This document shows, piece by piece, positions 11,356-23,965 of a stretch of 64,000 nucleotides of DNA (position 1 is the first letter of the stretch; every line of letters begins with the position of its first letter). The stretch is from Helianthus annuus. Lineage: Eukaryota; Streptophyta; Magnoliopsida; Asterales; Asteraceae. The stretch covers positions 75,270,464 to 75,334,463 of the forward strand of contig NC_035440.2 of NCBI RefSeq assembly GCF_002127325.2, in the 5' to 3' direction. The notes beneath the pieces were generated by a model. That model saw only the letters and a list, made by a program, of their open reading frames with translations, had not been told where the DNA came from and made no database searches. The position numbers and the translations under genes were made by a program.

Positions 11356-14300
11356 ATGGCCGCACGAATTACCATGACTCAAGCCCAGCTAGAGGCTCTC
11401 GTTGCTGCGGCAGTTGCAGCCGCCCAAGCAGGTAGTATACCCTGCAGTATAGACATTAGGATCTTTAGATCCTACATTAATTCTCGTACTTAACTTTGCC
11501 CTATTCGTACACAATAGGTCAACCCGCTCAGCAACAACCTGCGTGTACCTTCAAGACTTTCATGGACTGTCGTCCTAGCTCGTTCAGTGGCACGGAGGGA
11601 GCAGTTGGACTCCTCCACTGGTTTGAAAAGCTCGAGTCAGTTTTCGAGATGTGTGAATGCCCTGAGGCTCGCAGGGTGAAATTCGCCACTGGCACACTTG
11701 AAGGGATTGCGCTCACTTGGTGGAACGCACAAGTGCAGATTTTAGGGTTGGCAGCTGCTAACGCCACACCCTGGAATGAATTCAAAGAACTGATCAAGAG
11801 GGAATACTGCACTAGAGAAGACATTCACAAGTTGGAGGACGAGTTGTATAATCTGAAGATGGTTGGTTCGGAAATTGAAGCTTACACCAAGAGATCAAAT
11901 GAGTTGGCTGTGTTATGTCCAACTATGGTGGACCCTCCTTACAAGCGTATCGAGTTGTATCTTAAAGGTTTGGTGCCAGAAATACAGAGCCACGTTACCT
12001 CGGCTAACCTCAACAATATCCAGGAAATACAGCGTCTCGCTCACCGCATCACCGATCAGGCAGTGGATCAGAATAAACTGCCGAAGCGTGTCGGCGCTAC
12101 TGCTACAGCTGTTACTTCAGTCACTCCCACTGCTGCTACTTCTGCCACACCCAGCGAGAATAAAAGAAAGTGGGACGGGGATTCCAGCAGGGGATCAGCG
12201 TCTGTTCAGTCCCAAACTCAGCAACGTCGCACCAACGATTACCAGAGTCCGAGTCAGCAGTCATCGGGCAGTCAGGGACATAGTGGTTATAAGGGAAATC
12301 ACCCGTGGTGTAACAGGTGCAACAAACACCACAGTGGAAGATGTCGCAGGAGTCAATGTCAAAGATGCCACAAGATGGGCCATGAGGCCAAAGATTGTAG
12401 AAGCGCGCGACCAGTGAATCAGAACCAGCAACTTCCACCGCCAGCTCCACAGAATCAGCAGCAGCAGCCACAGCGTGGAAACCGGGGGTGTTTCCAGTGT
12501 GGGGCTGAAGGTCACTACAAACGCGATTGTCCCCAGTTGAACCAGAATCGCAATAACAACAACAACAACCAGGGCAACGGGAATAACAACAATCAGGGTA
12601 ATGGTAACAACAACAACGGGGGAAACAACAACGGCAATGAAGCTCGTGGTCGTGCTTTTGTGTTGGGTCGAGGAGATGCAGTGAATGATCCCAATGTGGT
12701 TATGGGTAAGTTTCTTCTCGACGATATTTATGTTACTGTCTTATTTGATTCGGGTGCTGATACAAGTTATATGTCCATGAAAATGAGTAACTTATTAAAA
12801 CGTACACCAACACCTCTAGACACTAAACACGTCGTAGAACTAGCGAATGGTAAAAGTGTAGAAGCCGCTCATGTAGTCAAGGGTTGTAGCATTGTTCTAG
12901 CGGGTCAGACTTTCACGATTGATCTTATACCCATAGTCTTGGGTAGCTTCGACGTCGTCATCGGCATGGATTGGTTATCTCAACATCACGCAGAGATCTT
13001 ATGCAAGGAAAAGGTTATTCGTATTCCTCGCTCCAGTCAAGAACCTCTCGCAGTTCAGGGCGACAAGAGTGGTGCTGTGGTTGGCATCATCTCTTACTTG
13101 AAGGCGCAGAAATGTTTACGAAAGGGGCATACTGCCATTTTGGCCCTCGTTACTGATGCATCAGCAAAGGAAAAGAAGCTGGAGGATATCCCAGTTGTAC
13201 GCGACTTCCCTCAGGTGTTTCCTGAAGATTTACCAGGCTTACCGCCTCATCGTCAAGTCGAGTTTCAGATTGAATTGGCTCCTGGAGCAGCGCCAATAGC
13301 CCGCGCACCATATCGTTTAGCTCCAACCGAACTGGAAGAACTGTCGAAACAGCTGCAAGAGCTCTTGGAAAAGGGCTTTATTCGTCCAAGCTCTTCGCCT
13401 TGGGGAGCTCCAGTGTTATTTGTGAAGAAGAAAGACGGTACGTTCAGGATGTGCATCGACTATCGTGAACTCAACAAGGTGACGGTGAAGAACCGTTATC
13501 CTCTTCCACGCATAGATGACTTATTCGACCAGTTGCAAGGGTCGTGTTACTATTCCAAGATCGATTTGAGGTCAGGGTATCATCAGCTGAGAGTCCGGGA
13601 TGAGGACGTCTCCAAAACTGCTTTCAGAACTCGTTATGGTCACTACGAGTTTCTGGTCATGCCATTCGGGCTTACAAACGCGCCAGCAGTCTTCATGGAT
13701 CTTATGAACAGGGTGTGCAAACCCTATCTCGACAAGTTTGTTATCGTCTTCATCGACGACATTTTGATCTACTCCAAGAGTCAGGAGGAGCACGAGCAGC
13801 ACTTACGCCTTATCTTGGAACTTCTTCGAAAAGAGCAATTGTACGCAAAGTTTTCAAAATGCGACTTCTGGCTTCGTGAAGTCCACTTCTTAGGTCATGT
13901 GGTAAACAAGGATGGGATTCATGTCGATCCATCCAAGGTTGATTCGATCAGAAACTGGCCAGCACCACGTACACCGACAGAGATACGCCAATTTTTGGGT
14001 TTGGCAGGTTACTACAGGCGATTTATTAAAGACTTCTCAAAGATCGCGCAACCACTTACTATGCTTACACAGAAAGGTGTCGTTTACAGATGGGGTAATA
14101 CGCAAGAGACCGCTTTTCAGTACTTAAAGGATAGGCTTTGCAGCGCGCCTATTCTCTCACTGCCCGAGGGCACGGATGACTTCGTGGTTTATTGTGACGC
14201 ATCAATACAAGGGCTTGGTTGTGTATTGATGCAACGGGATAAAGTTATCGCATACGCCTCTCGGCAACTCAAGGTTCATGAACGGAATTATACGACGCAC

Positions 14301-16106
14301 GATTTAGAGCTGGGAGCTGTTGTTTTCGCGCTTAAGATATGGCGACACTACCTGTACGGTACCAGGTGCACGATTTACACCGATCACAGGAGTCTCGAGC
14401 ATATCCTTAAGCAAAAGGATTTGAATATGCGTCAACGAAGATGGGTTGAACTTCTGAACGACTACGAATGCGCCATCAAGTATCATCCAGGCAAGGCCAA
14501 TGTTGTGGCTGATGCCCTCAGTCGGAAAGACACTCTACCTAAGCGCGTGCGAGCGCTACAGCTTACCATTCAGTCCAGTCTTCCTGCACAGTTACGAGCT
14601 GCTCAGTTAGAAGCACTGAAACCCGAAAACGTCAAAGCTGAAGCCTTACGCGGCTCAAGGCAACGCATGGAACAAAAGGAAGACGGTGCTTACTATGTAA
14701 CGGGGCGTATTTGGGTCCCACTTTATGGCGGGTTACGCGAACTTGTAATGGATGAAGCTCACAAGTCTCGCTATTCGGTACATCCAGGGTCGGATAAAAT
14801 GTACCACGACATCAGCACTACTTATTGGTGGCCTAGTATGAAGGCTCACATCGCTACTTACGTTGGAAAATGTTTGACCTGTGCGAGGGTCAAGGTCGAA
14901 TATCAGAAGCCAGCTGGTCTACTTCAGCAGCCCAAGATACCGCAGTGGAAATGGGAAGAAATTTCCATGGATTTCGTTACGGGCTTGCCTAGATCCCAGC
15001 GTGGGAATGACACTATTTGGGTAATCGTTGATCGACTCACAAAGTCTGCTCACTTCTTGGCTATCAAGGAAACGGATAAGTTCTCCACCCTAGCAGATGT
15101 TTACCTTAAAGAAGTTGTTTCGAGGCACGGAGTGCCCACTTCTATTATTTCGGATCGCGATGCACGATTCACGTCAGAGCTTTGGCAAGCGATGCACAAA
15201 TCCTTCGGCTCACGATTAGACATGAGCACAGCATATCATCCTCAGACGGATGGGCAGTCTGAGCGAACTATTCAAACTCTAGAAGACATGCTCCGAGCGT
15301 GTGTTATCGATTTCGGCAACGGCTGGGAAAAGCACCTCCCTTTGGTGGAGTTCTCGTACAATAACAGTTACCATACCAGCATTCAAGCCGCTCCATTCGA
15401 GGCATTGTACGGACGTAAATGCCGGTCACCTCTCTGTTGGGCAGAGGTGGGGGATAGTCAAATTACGGGTCCAGAGATTGTTGTGGACGCCACAGAAAAG
15501 ATAGCACAGATACGGCAACGCATGGCGGCAGCACGCGACCGTCAGAAAGCCTACGCGGACAAGCGTAGAAAGCCATTGGAATTTGAGGTCGGGGACCGGG
15601 TTTTATTGAAAGTTTCACCCTGGAAGGGTGTGGTTCGTTTTGGTAAAAGAGGCAAACTGAATCCGCGGTACGTCGGACCGTTCGAAATCTTAGAAAAGAT
15701 TGGCAAGGTAGCCTACAGATTAAACCTACCTCCTGAACTCGGTGCAGTTCACAATGTATTTCACGTGTCGAATCTGAAGAAGTGCCTGTCAGATGAGACC
15801 CTCATAGTTCCTTTTAAGGAACTCACTATCGACGAGCGGTTGCAGTTCGTCGAGGAACCAGTTGAAATCACGGACCGGGATGTTAAGGTCCTCAAACACA
15901 AGAGAATCCCTCTTGTGCGAGTTCGTTGGAACTCCCAGCGTGGCCCAGAGTATACATGGGAACGCGAAGACCAGATGAGAGAAAAGTACCCCCAGCTATT
16001 CGAAACCAATGCATCCACTTCTGAGGCTGAAGCTACTACTACTGAATTTCGGGACGAAATTCCAAATCAACGGGGGGATGATGTGACACCCCAGGAAAAC
16101 CGGTGA
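11356..16106 (+). CDS. gag-pol: Gag-pol polyprotein of element A (spliced exon 1 plus long exon 2)
   Basis: The long frame opens at 11496 (1,536 codons), but the better start is ATG 11356. Exon 1 (11356-11431) encodes a short Ala/Gln-rich N terminus and joins exon 2 at 11518 through a GT-AG intron, giving about 1,554 residues. In long-frame numbering: capsid region about 15-180; Cys/His knuckles from about 272 and at 332 (CFQC...H...C); Asn/Gly-rich linker to about 385; protease DSGAD at about 418; RT with FIDDILIY at about 752; RNase H from about 895 (VVYCDAS); integrase HHCC from about 1088; DDE near 1159, 1219 and 1256; chromodomain-like tail about 1449-1500 (P-LVRVRW...EYTWE). The protein builds the particle, copies the RNA and inserts the cDNA. 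No stop or frameshift is seen, so it could be active. Confidence 0.9.
11432..11517 (+). other. Putative 86-bp intron in gag of element A
   Basis: GT at 11432 and AG at 11517 bound 86 bp. A CTTAACT branch-like sequence lies at about 11489-11495, followed by a pyrimidine-rich stretch. Unspliced, the frame from ATG 11356 reaches TAA at 11491. Spliced, a Gly codon is rebuilt across the junction and the frame enters the long gag-pol ORF in phase. Confidence 0.65.
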
Positions 16107-16182
16107 ACTATGTAACTTGCCTAGCTACCTCAGTAAGTGCGTACCAAATTTCGGGACGAAATTTCTTTCAAGTTGGGGATAA
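16044..16182 (+). promoter_or_regulatory. Duplicated dyad and polypurine-tract region of element A
   Basis: Two perfect inverted repeats with loop GGA occur at 16044-16062 (GAATTTCG/CGAAATTC) and 16146-16164 (AAATTTCG/CGAAATTT). The second lies just before the purine-rich CAAGTTGGGGATAA (16169-16182) that abuts the 3' LTR and should prime plus-strand synthesis. The first is followed by CGGGGGGATGATGTGACACC, which looks like a ghost tract and LTR start now inside the last codons of the polyprotein. Confidence 0.65.
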
Positions 16183-18327
16183 TGTGACAACTCGAATTTC
16201 TAAGATTGATTTCATACGTATTACAAGAGCATGTGTTTGACTAATTACTTAATTTCACATTTGATTGATATGAAAGTATATATATATGTTTGATTGCTTG
16301 ATTGTGCATAATTGTTTGATTGTGTATAATGGGTTCCATATTGTGAAACTTGTACTGTATGTTAGCTAGTTAGTGTGAATCATGGCCCAACCTACGAAGG
16401 ATGTTCCACGAAACATGATGCATGAATCGAAGGATGTCGAAACATATGAAGTCTCGAAACATATCCTTCGCGCTCGAAACATATCCTTCGCGCTCGAAAC
16501 ATATCCTTCGCGCTCGAAACATATCCTTCGATATGTTTCGGCCCAGTTGTTCTGTTGGGCTTGGCCCATTACTGTGATACGTATATATAAGGATGCATGT
16601 AAACTGATGGTTATTTTCAAAGAAAAACCCTAGTTTTCAGTTCGTGTGTGACGGCAATTACAAACACCCGGAGATTATTTGCTGAACAATTCCCTTTTTG
16701 CTCTCAATTCCGGTTAGTATTTAAGGTGTATGTGATTATATGATTTACCGATTTACTTGTAATATGTGGATTGTATGATTTATCGGATACGTATATTAGT
16801 CGGATATATGTTAACCAAATTGTTCATATCGTGATCGGATAGTATGTATGTTTTGAAAGATATTAGGGTTGCATGTTTTTCGGTTGTGAATGATTGGTAG
16901 AATTTGGATGTTCCTCGGATTTGTATACGAATTGGATATGTATGTTAACCAGATTAATAATCGGCTGGATATTGTAATCGGACAAGTTTATGTAATCAAA
17001 ACATATGTGTAAATCGGATGGTTTGAATAATCTTGTAGCTTGAATGATCTGGTTATTCAGATTAGGGTTCTTGATAAACATGAGAAGTATGCTTGTTTGA
17101 TCTTGTTGATGTTAGCAGATTTGTGAAAATTGTGTTAAGGGTTAATCGGATAAACGTAACTGTTACTAGCCGAAGGATACTTATTGATCGAACCACTGTT
17201 GGACCGAAAGATACCTATCCTTCGAATCATAGTAGTAGTGACCGAAGGATAGTTTGACCGACAGATAGTTTGACCGAACCATTAATTGACCGAAACCTAG
17301 TTTGACCGAAAGATAACTTGGGTCGAAAGATAGTGTAGTTCGAAACATAACCTTCGGACCGAAGGATCATTTTGATGATTATGATTACTGATGTCGAAAG
17401 ATAATGATTTGATTCGAAAGATATTAGGGTTTTGAATAATGTCTGGAACAATAGAACATATGTTGATTTAATTGACATGCCATGCTTAGTGATGAACGTA
17501 TTCGTGCCATACTACGTGCTGTGCCGATATGCAAACTAACTGCTATGTGAACAATTAATTGCATGCGTAACATTTCGACCATGAACTGATTTACTATACG
17601 TGTATACAATAGGACGTGATTAATTACTTGTGAGTGCATAACTTAGCATACCGAGCAAACCAAGGTGAGTTCACACAGCCAAGGCATGGGTTCCCAGGGT
17701 GGGAATGGGTTGGATGATTACTTGTGCATACTTTGATACTGTAACGAACGATTAAACTGTTGATGCTTACGAACTACTCAACTGCCTTCGCACACACCCT
17801 GGTCGGTAAAGACTATGGTCGCGAACGAACTGATCAATTGCCTTCGCACACACCCTGGTCGGTAAAGACTACGGTCGCGAACTAACGAACATAATCTTCG
17901 CACACATGCCTGTGAGGCCGCGATGGAACTGATACGATACGAAACTTAATTGAACAAACGCACTATTACCCAAACTAAACTATAAACTGTGAACTCGCTC
18001 AACTAGTTTGTTGATTATCCGCTGCATGCCTTGCAGGACCTTAGGTACTTATGGAGCTTGCACTGGAGGAGCGGGACGTTGTGGGCAGTGGGTTAAGAAC
18101 GCTATGTTTAAACATTTCGAATAATTGAACTTATGGTTTACTTGGGTTATTTACTTATGCTTCCGCTACTGATACTATGATTGTTTTGAAACGTCAATTG
18201 TATTGAATGGAGTTTTACGAATTACTTTATTTATATTATGCTATGTTCAATATGATTGATGGCTTGATCCTGGTCAGTCACGCTCCCACGCGGTGGTACT
18301 CCGCAGGTGGATTTTGGGGGTGTGACA
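16183..18327 (+). repeat. 3' LTR of element A
   Basis: This LTR has the same length and ends as the 5' LTR at 8887. All internal landmarks lie exactly 7,296 bp further on. It is followed by the TGTTG duplication and the right half of solo LTR E. Confidence 0.95.
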
Positions 18328-18869
18328 TGTTGGATGTGGGATTTTAACTCCATATGATGGAGAATTAAATTACAGACGCGTAGGAAAAAGAATCGGGTAA
18401 AACAGATTAAAAACGAGAGAGTTATGCTCGTTTCCGTGAAATCGGGTCATGCTGGGAATATGCAGCAACAGTTAAGCAACAGGCTGTGAAAAAGGGGGCT
18501 AGGCGTCACGCGACGCCCCCTAATTCCGGAAAATTGTTAAATTTTGTTTGTTTAACCCATGTAACTTGTTTAAACTTATTATTTAACTATCAAAACTAAC
18601 TTTTAAGTTGGTTTTGATCTTAGGTGAATGTCAAGAGTGCCCGGATGAAAATCAAGCTCGATGAAGAACCGAACACATGATAGCAAAGCTTCCACATTAA
18701 ACTTTGTTTTGATTTCATAATATGAATTATGGAAACACTTAAGATTGGTATTATGAATGTTTCAAACTTGTGTGAACATTCTTGATGGAAAAGTTTTTAT
18801 TAAGTCGTATTTTTATATAAAATGCATATTTTATTGATATATTAACATTTAATTAGAATGGGTGTTACA

Positions 18870-20421
18870 CCCCCCCCCCCCGGAAACTTGTCCATCATCG
18901 AAGCTATGATGAGACCCCAACCTTTGACATCCGCTTTACCTCAAGGAGGTAGCATGGCGCGAGCCGTGGTGTACCTTATTTACCACACTCTATTCGGCAT
19001 TCAGGAGGACTAGGCCAACCCTATTGGGACTCATGGAGCCCAAGCCAAATCAATGTATGTGTCGCACAGCCCAGTGTGGCAAATGGGTCCTCCCTATATT
19101 GGACAATCAAGAACTATGAAGTATAGAACGCATAATAAGGGCGGAAGTAACCCTCGATATTCTCATCAGATTGTTGTTCCATTTAGGCACATGAAAGACA
19201 CAGGCAAGGAGATTCTTCTCGATTTACACCTCTATCGGTGCCTCCGCACTCTTTATCCCGTAAGTGCACCCCATCATTAGGGTAGTGCATTCACACCCTG
19301 GAACCACTCTACATTCGCTGCAAAACACAATTTGGACACGAGGATGAAGTCACGTACCCTCACAACCTTACCTCCGCGCTTCCACTATACCCTCCTACCC
19401 GTGGTAGTAGTGCACAACCCCATCCCTTGGGAAGTATGCCTGTTATGACTATTTTTGTAAAAGTAAAGACTATGGAAGAATTGGAAACTTGAGGAATAAA
19501 CAAGGAACAAGGTGAAGGAAAGGCCTCACCGTATATTGGATAGCACTGGATGACTTGGATCAACCGGAGAAAGGTGACTCCGAGGAGGTTTTCTACTCAA
19601 GACTAATTGCAACAAGTTGATGTGGTGTATGAAAAGGTCGATGTACCCTTAGCAAGATTCTGATGTGACTCATTACAAGGATAAGATGATCATGGTGGGA
19701 AGATTTGCATAGGCCTTATTAGGAATTACCTTACCCATATGCTTATAGTGCACGACGAGTGAGCTTGCCTTCACTAATGGACGACAACATTTATTCCAAA
19801 ATGAATGTTTAATTTCGCCGATGTGTTTTATACATTAGAAGCACATGGAACCACAGCGAAGGAAACGCTAGCTGAGTCTAATCAGGACCTTTACATGCAA
19901 CAAGAGCTGAGCTTGAAGCTCTGTGGAACCAATAAGTTGCTGAAGCAATCGTCCAATACGAAGCAAGAAACACTGCACACAACGGCGAAATAAGAAGAAT
20001 CATACTGGGAATCTCTTAGGCGATAACTTATGCCCTAGGTTCTGCCAAGGGCAGAGTAATGATGGAGAATTTGAATAAACGTCCAGTAAAAGAGAAGACA
20101 TATGTGGAGTCTTCTTTGGATAGGAATAAGAGGAAGTATACGTATTACAAGCAAAACCTTAAGCCAAGCAACAAACATAAGGAAAAACGTTGTGACTAGT
20201 ACAGTCAAGGCATCCGTGACCACAACTAAGGCATGTGATAAAAACTGCCAAGGAAAAACTACCAAAGTGTAACAGGTGTGGTTATCATCACACCGGTCCG
20301 CGCAGAGCTCATAGGTGTGGAAGTTGCGGCAAGATCGAGCATAGCAAGGGGGCAATGTTGGTCTGGTACGGGGCGTGGGAATGGAAGCCAGGACAGTGAT
20401 AGAAACCAGAGCGATAGTAGG
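18870..20421 (+). pseudogene. Decayed gag region of element H (second segment)
   Basis: This segment continues H after solo LTR E, beginning in a twelve-C run. Short broken frames are present: 19053-19280 is Pro/His-rich, and 19805-19993 keeps a readable fragment (FADVFYTLEAHGTTAKE). Near the end (about 20265-20345) the sequence reads PKCNRCGYHHTGP followed by HRCGSCGKIEHSKG, matching the Cys/His gag knuckles of A and D. It ends in the GTAGG target of copia element F. The coding is destroyed by many stops. Confidence 0.65.
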
Positions 20422-20851
20422 TGTTGGTGCATACATCTGTCGACTTCGTCTTGTATCGAGTCTTTGATTGCATTGTATAGATTAGGGCACGTTTTATGAG
20501 AAAATAGGAAGTTGTTAGTGAATTATATGCTGATTTCACTCCTAGGTGTCTTAGAAGTGATTTCGCCCGAAACCTTAAGTTGCTGATTTCGCTCCTGTCT
20601 GTTTATGTTGTTTGGGGTGAAATCTGGATCCTATATATAGGTGTCTCCTGAGCGAAATCAGGTATCTGTTGCCTTGTATTCCATGCCGAAGTGCTGCCGG
20701 TGTGAAGACTGAGTGTAATTGCTTTCAGATCAATACAATCAGTAGTTAAAGTGAAGAATCAGCTGTTTCTAGCATTGTTTCTTGTTTTCCGCACCTGAAA
20801 CAGAGTAAAACTTCTCTGAACGACTCATTCGGGTCAGATCACGATCCTACA
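20422..20851 (+). repeat. 5' LTR of element F
   Basis: A 430-bp LTR starting TGTTGGTGCATAC and ending GATCCTACA. A TATA box (TATATATA, 20632-20639) lies in the middle. Upstream are copies of TGATTTCGCTCC, and downstream one inverted copy (GAGCGAAATCAG), so the motif that fills the leader also marks the promoter. A few substitutions separate it from the 3' LTR at 46519. Confidence 0.9.
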
Positions 20852-20853
20852 AG

Positions 20854-20865
20854 TGGTATCAGAAC
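20854..20865 (+). other. Primer-binding site of element F
   Basis: TGGTATCAGAAC follows the LTR by two bases. It matches the initiator-Met site (TGGTATCAGAGC) of the other elements with one change near its end. Confidence 0.85.
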
Positions 20866-21079
20866 ACAGGAGGAGGAGTTCTGCAGAGATTAGCTGGAAT
20901 TCATCAAGTTTTCTTACTTCTACACCTTCTTTCTTCACCAGAACGAGTTTTACCGGTCAAAATTGGATCAAAATTTCACAGACTATAGATAATTGGACAA
21001 AGATAAATCCCTGAAAGTTTGAGACTTAAAAACAGACCAAAAATGGACCAAATTAACCTCCGAGCTAATTTCGATCGAA

Positions 21080-21365
21080 AGGACACTCTTTGATTTCGCT
21101 CATAAAATTCTGATTTCGCTCAAGATTAGAGCCTGATTTCGCTCCAAGCTGCCCAAACATCCTGATTTCGCTCATAACAGTACCCTGATTTCGCTCCAAT
21201 TAGCCATAACCTGTTAATTTCGCTCCTGGGAGACATTATTTGGTTAATTTCGCTCCAAATTGAATTCTAATTTCGCCCCAAATACTACTTTGGGTTATTT
21301 CGCTCCAGACTGTCATTTGGAATTTCGCTCGAAGCTGGTTTCTGGTTAATTTCGCTTCAAAGTGA
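21080..21365 (+). repeat. Spaced TGATTTCGCTC array in the leader of F
   Basis: About eleven copies of CTGATTTCGCTC or TTAATTTCGCTCC recur every 22-30 bp with unrelated spacers, ending just before the gag start region. The array is in the transcribed leader between the primer-binding site and gag. Elements G and J carry comparable arrays with different cores. Confidence 0.8.
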
Positions 21366-21393
21366 CTGTTTTTGAACAACGTGTTGACAAATC

Positions 21394-23965
21394 AGGGATA
21401 CTGAGTTTTACAACGCGTTTGCAACACCGTCTGCTCCGGCTGCCATTGCTCAAGCCATGAGTTTGGAAAATGAGACGGGAACCACCCAAAATCCCCCTAA
21501 ATTGATGAGTATTGAAGAATACTACGGGTGGAAAGACAGATTCTAAAATTGGGTTCAGGCAAATCGTCTTAGATCGTGGGAATGTATATTGAAGAAATAT
21601 GTGTTGCCTTGAACAGATTTGCAGGTTATCAAAGATTTATCAGAGTTTACTGATCAAGAACGGAACATGTACAAAGCCGAAAAGATGATGATCAGTCTGC
21701 TTCAGCAAGCTATCAAAGAAGACATCTTCATATTGCTTCAGCATGACAAAACTGCAAAATCGATCTGGGATGCACTTAAAGTCAAGTTTGAGGGTAGTGA
21801 GAATATGATTAAGAGCAAGAAGGCGTTGCTCAAGAAAGAGTTTGATCTGTTTAGCAGTCTACCTGGAGAGGATACGAAGAAGCTGATAGAACGATACTGT
21901 CACTTAGTGCGATCAATGTCGATGTTGAGTATTACAAAAGATCGTGAAGAGTGGGTAGACAAACTGGCTGATGCGTTACCGCAGAAAGAGTGGGGAACGT
22001 ATTTGATGATTCTGAAGAATACGGGTGTTTATGATGGGCTAACGATTTCTCAGTTTATTCAAAAGATCGAGAGTCAAGATTTGGAACAGCAGAAGATCGC
22101 TAGGATGAACAGTCCAAGTGGTCAACATGATATAAAGATGTACTACAAAGGTAGTGTTCCAGTTCCATAATCTGAGAGAAGTCCTAAAATCCAGATTGCG
22201 TTTAGTGCTAGGGATTCAACAGAAAAGGTTGATAAGGGTTCAAACAACAGCAGGAGTGGATTTTCATCATTTCCGAGTGTTAATCCGAAAGAGTCAAATA
22301 CAAGTTTCCATTCTCAAAGCACAAAGACAGGAAATGGTTATATGATTCAGTGCAACATTGCTTTGAATCTTCCAGAAGGTCAAAATTTTTCGGAAGAAAT
22401 TGCTAAAGACCACATGGCTTTACTTGGTTCTGTGCTTCTCTCATATGAAGGCCTAGTTGCTGGTCGGATCGGGAATCCTATGCTCACAAAGGAGGATTAT
22501 GATCAGATAGACACCGAGGAAATGGAACTGATGGATATTAAATGGTGTCTTGCGAGTGTTCTTAGGCGTGCTGAAAAGTTCAAAATGATTACCGGGAGAA
22601 ATGACTTTCTTGATGCACATGTTTCTACTTTAGGTTTTGATAAATCTAAAGTTACTTGTTTTCGTTGCAGGGAGAAAGGTCATTTCAAACGGGAATGCAA
22701 AAACAGAGAAGCTAGTGGAGCTCAGAATCCATTTGGAAAAGACGATTACTACCGGAAAGCCATTTATCAACAGGTTGGTCAACAGCAAGAACCGCAGGTG
22801 GCTCATGGTAGAAAGATTGAGGATTCAAAAAGAGCATGTTTGGTGGATTTCAACTGGAACAATTACATATCACCTGAAAGTAAAGCATGTTTAGTTGATC
22901 AAGATGATGAAAGACTACCTGAAGACTTCAGCTGGGATATGTTTATTGATGAAAAGGGAGAATTCAAAGCTTTCATTGCTAAGATTGTTAGAGAACCAGA
23001 CATGTTTGCCACATGGATGAAATCTATCGGTGAAACTGTAAAGTCTGTTGCATCTGATGAAAGCTCAGAAAGTGCTGATGAAAACTCACAGAGTTCAGAT
23101 GAGAGTGTACAAAACGATGTTAGTTTAGAAAAAGAAGTTGTTTTTGATCAAACACCATCTGATTCTGGTTTATCAGATGTTAGTTCTGAAAAATCTGTAC
23201 AGTTTGATCAATCACCTCCAGATGACAGCATTGATGATGAGGAAGAAAAACATATTAATGTTGCTAAATCTCATCTTTCTCCTGAAAGTTTTCATTTATA
23301 TTTTGCAGATCGCTTGGAGAAACTGAAGGAGAAAAGAGCTGCAAAAGAACAACAAGATGTGAATGATGAAAAGGTTGTTCAGAATGTGAATGTTGAAAGT
23401 GTTACTGAGGTGATTGTTGAAACTGAGAATGTGGTTGAGACAGAAAAGGTGGTTGAAGTGGTGAAAACAATCGAGGTTGGAAAGATTGTTGAAGTCATCA
23501 AGCCTTGCACGAAGTGTTTGGAAGCATGCAAGGAATGTGCAGCGAAAGACGATATAATTACTGAGTATGAGAAGAAGAAGGAGCAGTTGCTGTTCAATCT
23601 CAATTATGTGAAAGAATCTTATGATGTCCTGAACAAAACAGTAACTGGTCTTCAAAAGACAAATTCAGAAAGAGAACAGGCACTAACGATGATGAATGTA
23701 GTCATGATAACAAAGCAAAAAGCTATAAATTTCTACATCGAAGAGAGTGCTAAGTGGAAGCAAGAGTTGGAAACTGAGAAGATCGAGAATGAGAGAATTA
23801 GACGTTTATTACAAAGCTATTCTAGTTCTGATTATCTCATTGATCGTATTTACGCAACTATTGCAGGTATGGAAGCTTTTCAAGATGAGAAGCCAAAGAA
23901 GAAAGATAATGGTAAGAAACTGACTTAGCTATAACAAGTGTCCACCTCCAATTTGGGAAGAATAT
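21394..23965 (+). pseudogene. gag: Giant copia gag of element F, 5' part
   Basis: Alignment to element G places the start at 21394, where ATG has become AGG. The frame holds a UBN2-like copia gag domain (SLLQQAIKEDIFILLQ... KALLKKEFDLF) in about the first 260 codons, then a CCHC knuckle (CFRCREKGHFKREC, nt about 22660-22700), an acidic Ser-rich region, a four-Cys cluster (CTKCLEACKEC, about 23510) and a coiled-coil stretch rich in Lys/Glu. In-frame stops occur near 21544, at 21610 and at 22168, and a frameshift near 23920. It is then cut by solo LTR C inside the codons for W-E-E-Y and resumes at 40531. Confidence 0.85.

Larger units (their letters stand above)
8887..18327 (+). mobile_element. 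Intact young Ty3/gypsy chromovirus-like retrotransposon A (Tekay-like)
   Basis: A complete 9,441-bp element. It has two 2,145-bp LTRs in which I found no difference by eye, a tRNA-iMet primer-binding site, one long gag-pol frame and a dyad plus purine-rich tract before the 3' LTR. The five bases TGTTG flank it on both sides (8882-8886 and 18328-18332), an exact target-site duplication. Near-identity of the LTRs and an unbroken 4.6-kb frame imply a very recent insertion into solo LTR E. Lineage is inferred from the integrase and the chromodomain-like C terminus. Confidence 0.95.
6562..18869 (+). mobile_element. Solo LTR E, split by element A
   Basis: The left half is 6562-8886 and the right half is 18333-18869; between them lies A with its TSD. 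The joined LTR is about 2.86 kb. It starts TGTAACACCC and ends GGGTGTTACA, a perfect 10-bp terminal inverted repeat of the gypsy style. No primer-binding site, polypurine tract or coding domain adjoins it, so it is a solo LTR left by LTR-LTR recombination. It sits in a C homopolymer: nine C on the left (6553-6561) and twelve on the right (18870-18881), so its TSD is CCCCC or ambiguous. A strong hairpin lies at 18502-18517 (GGCGTC, loop ACGC, GACGCC). Confidence 0.8.
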
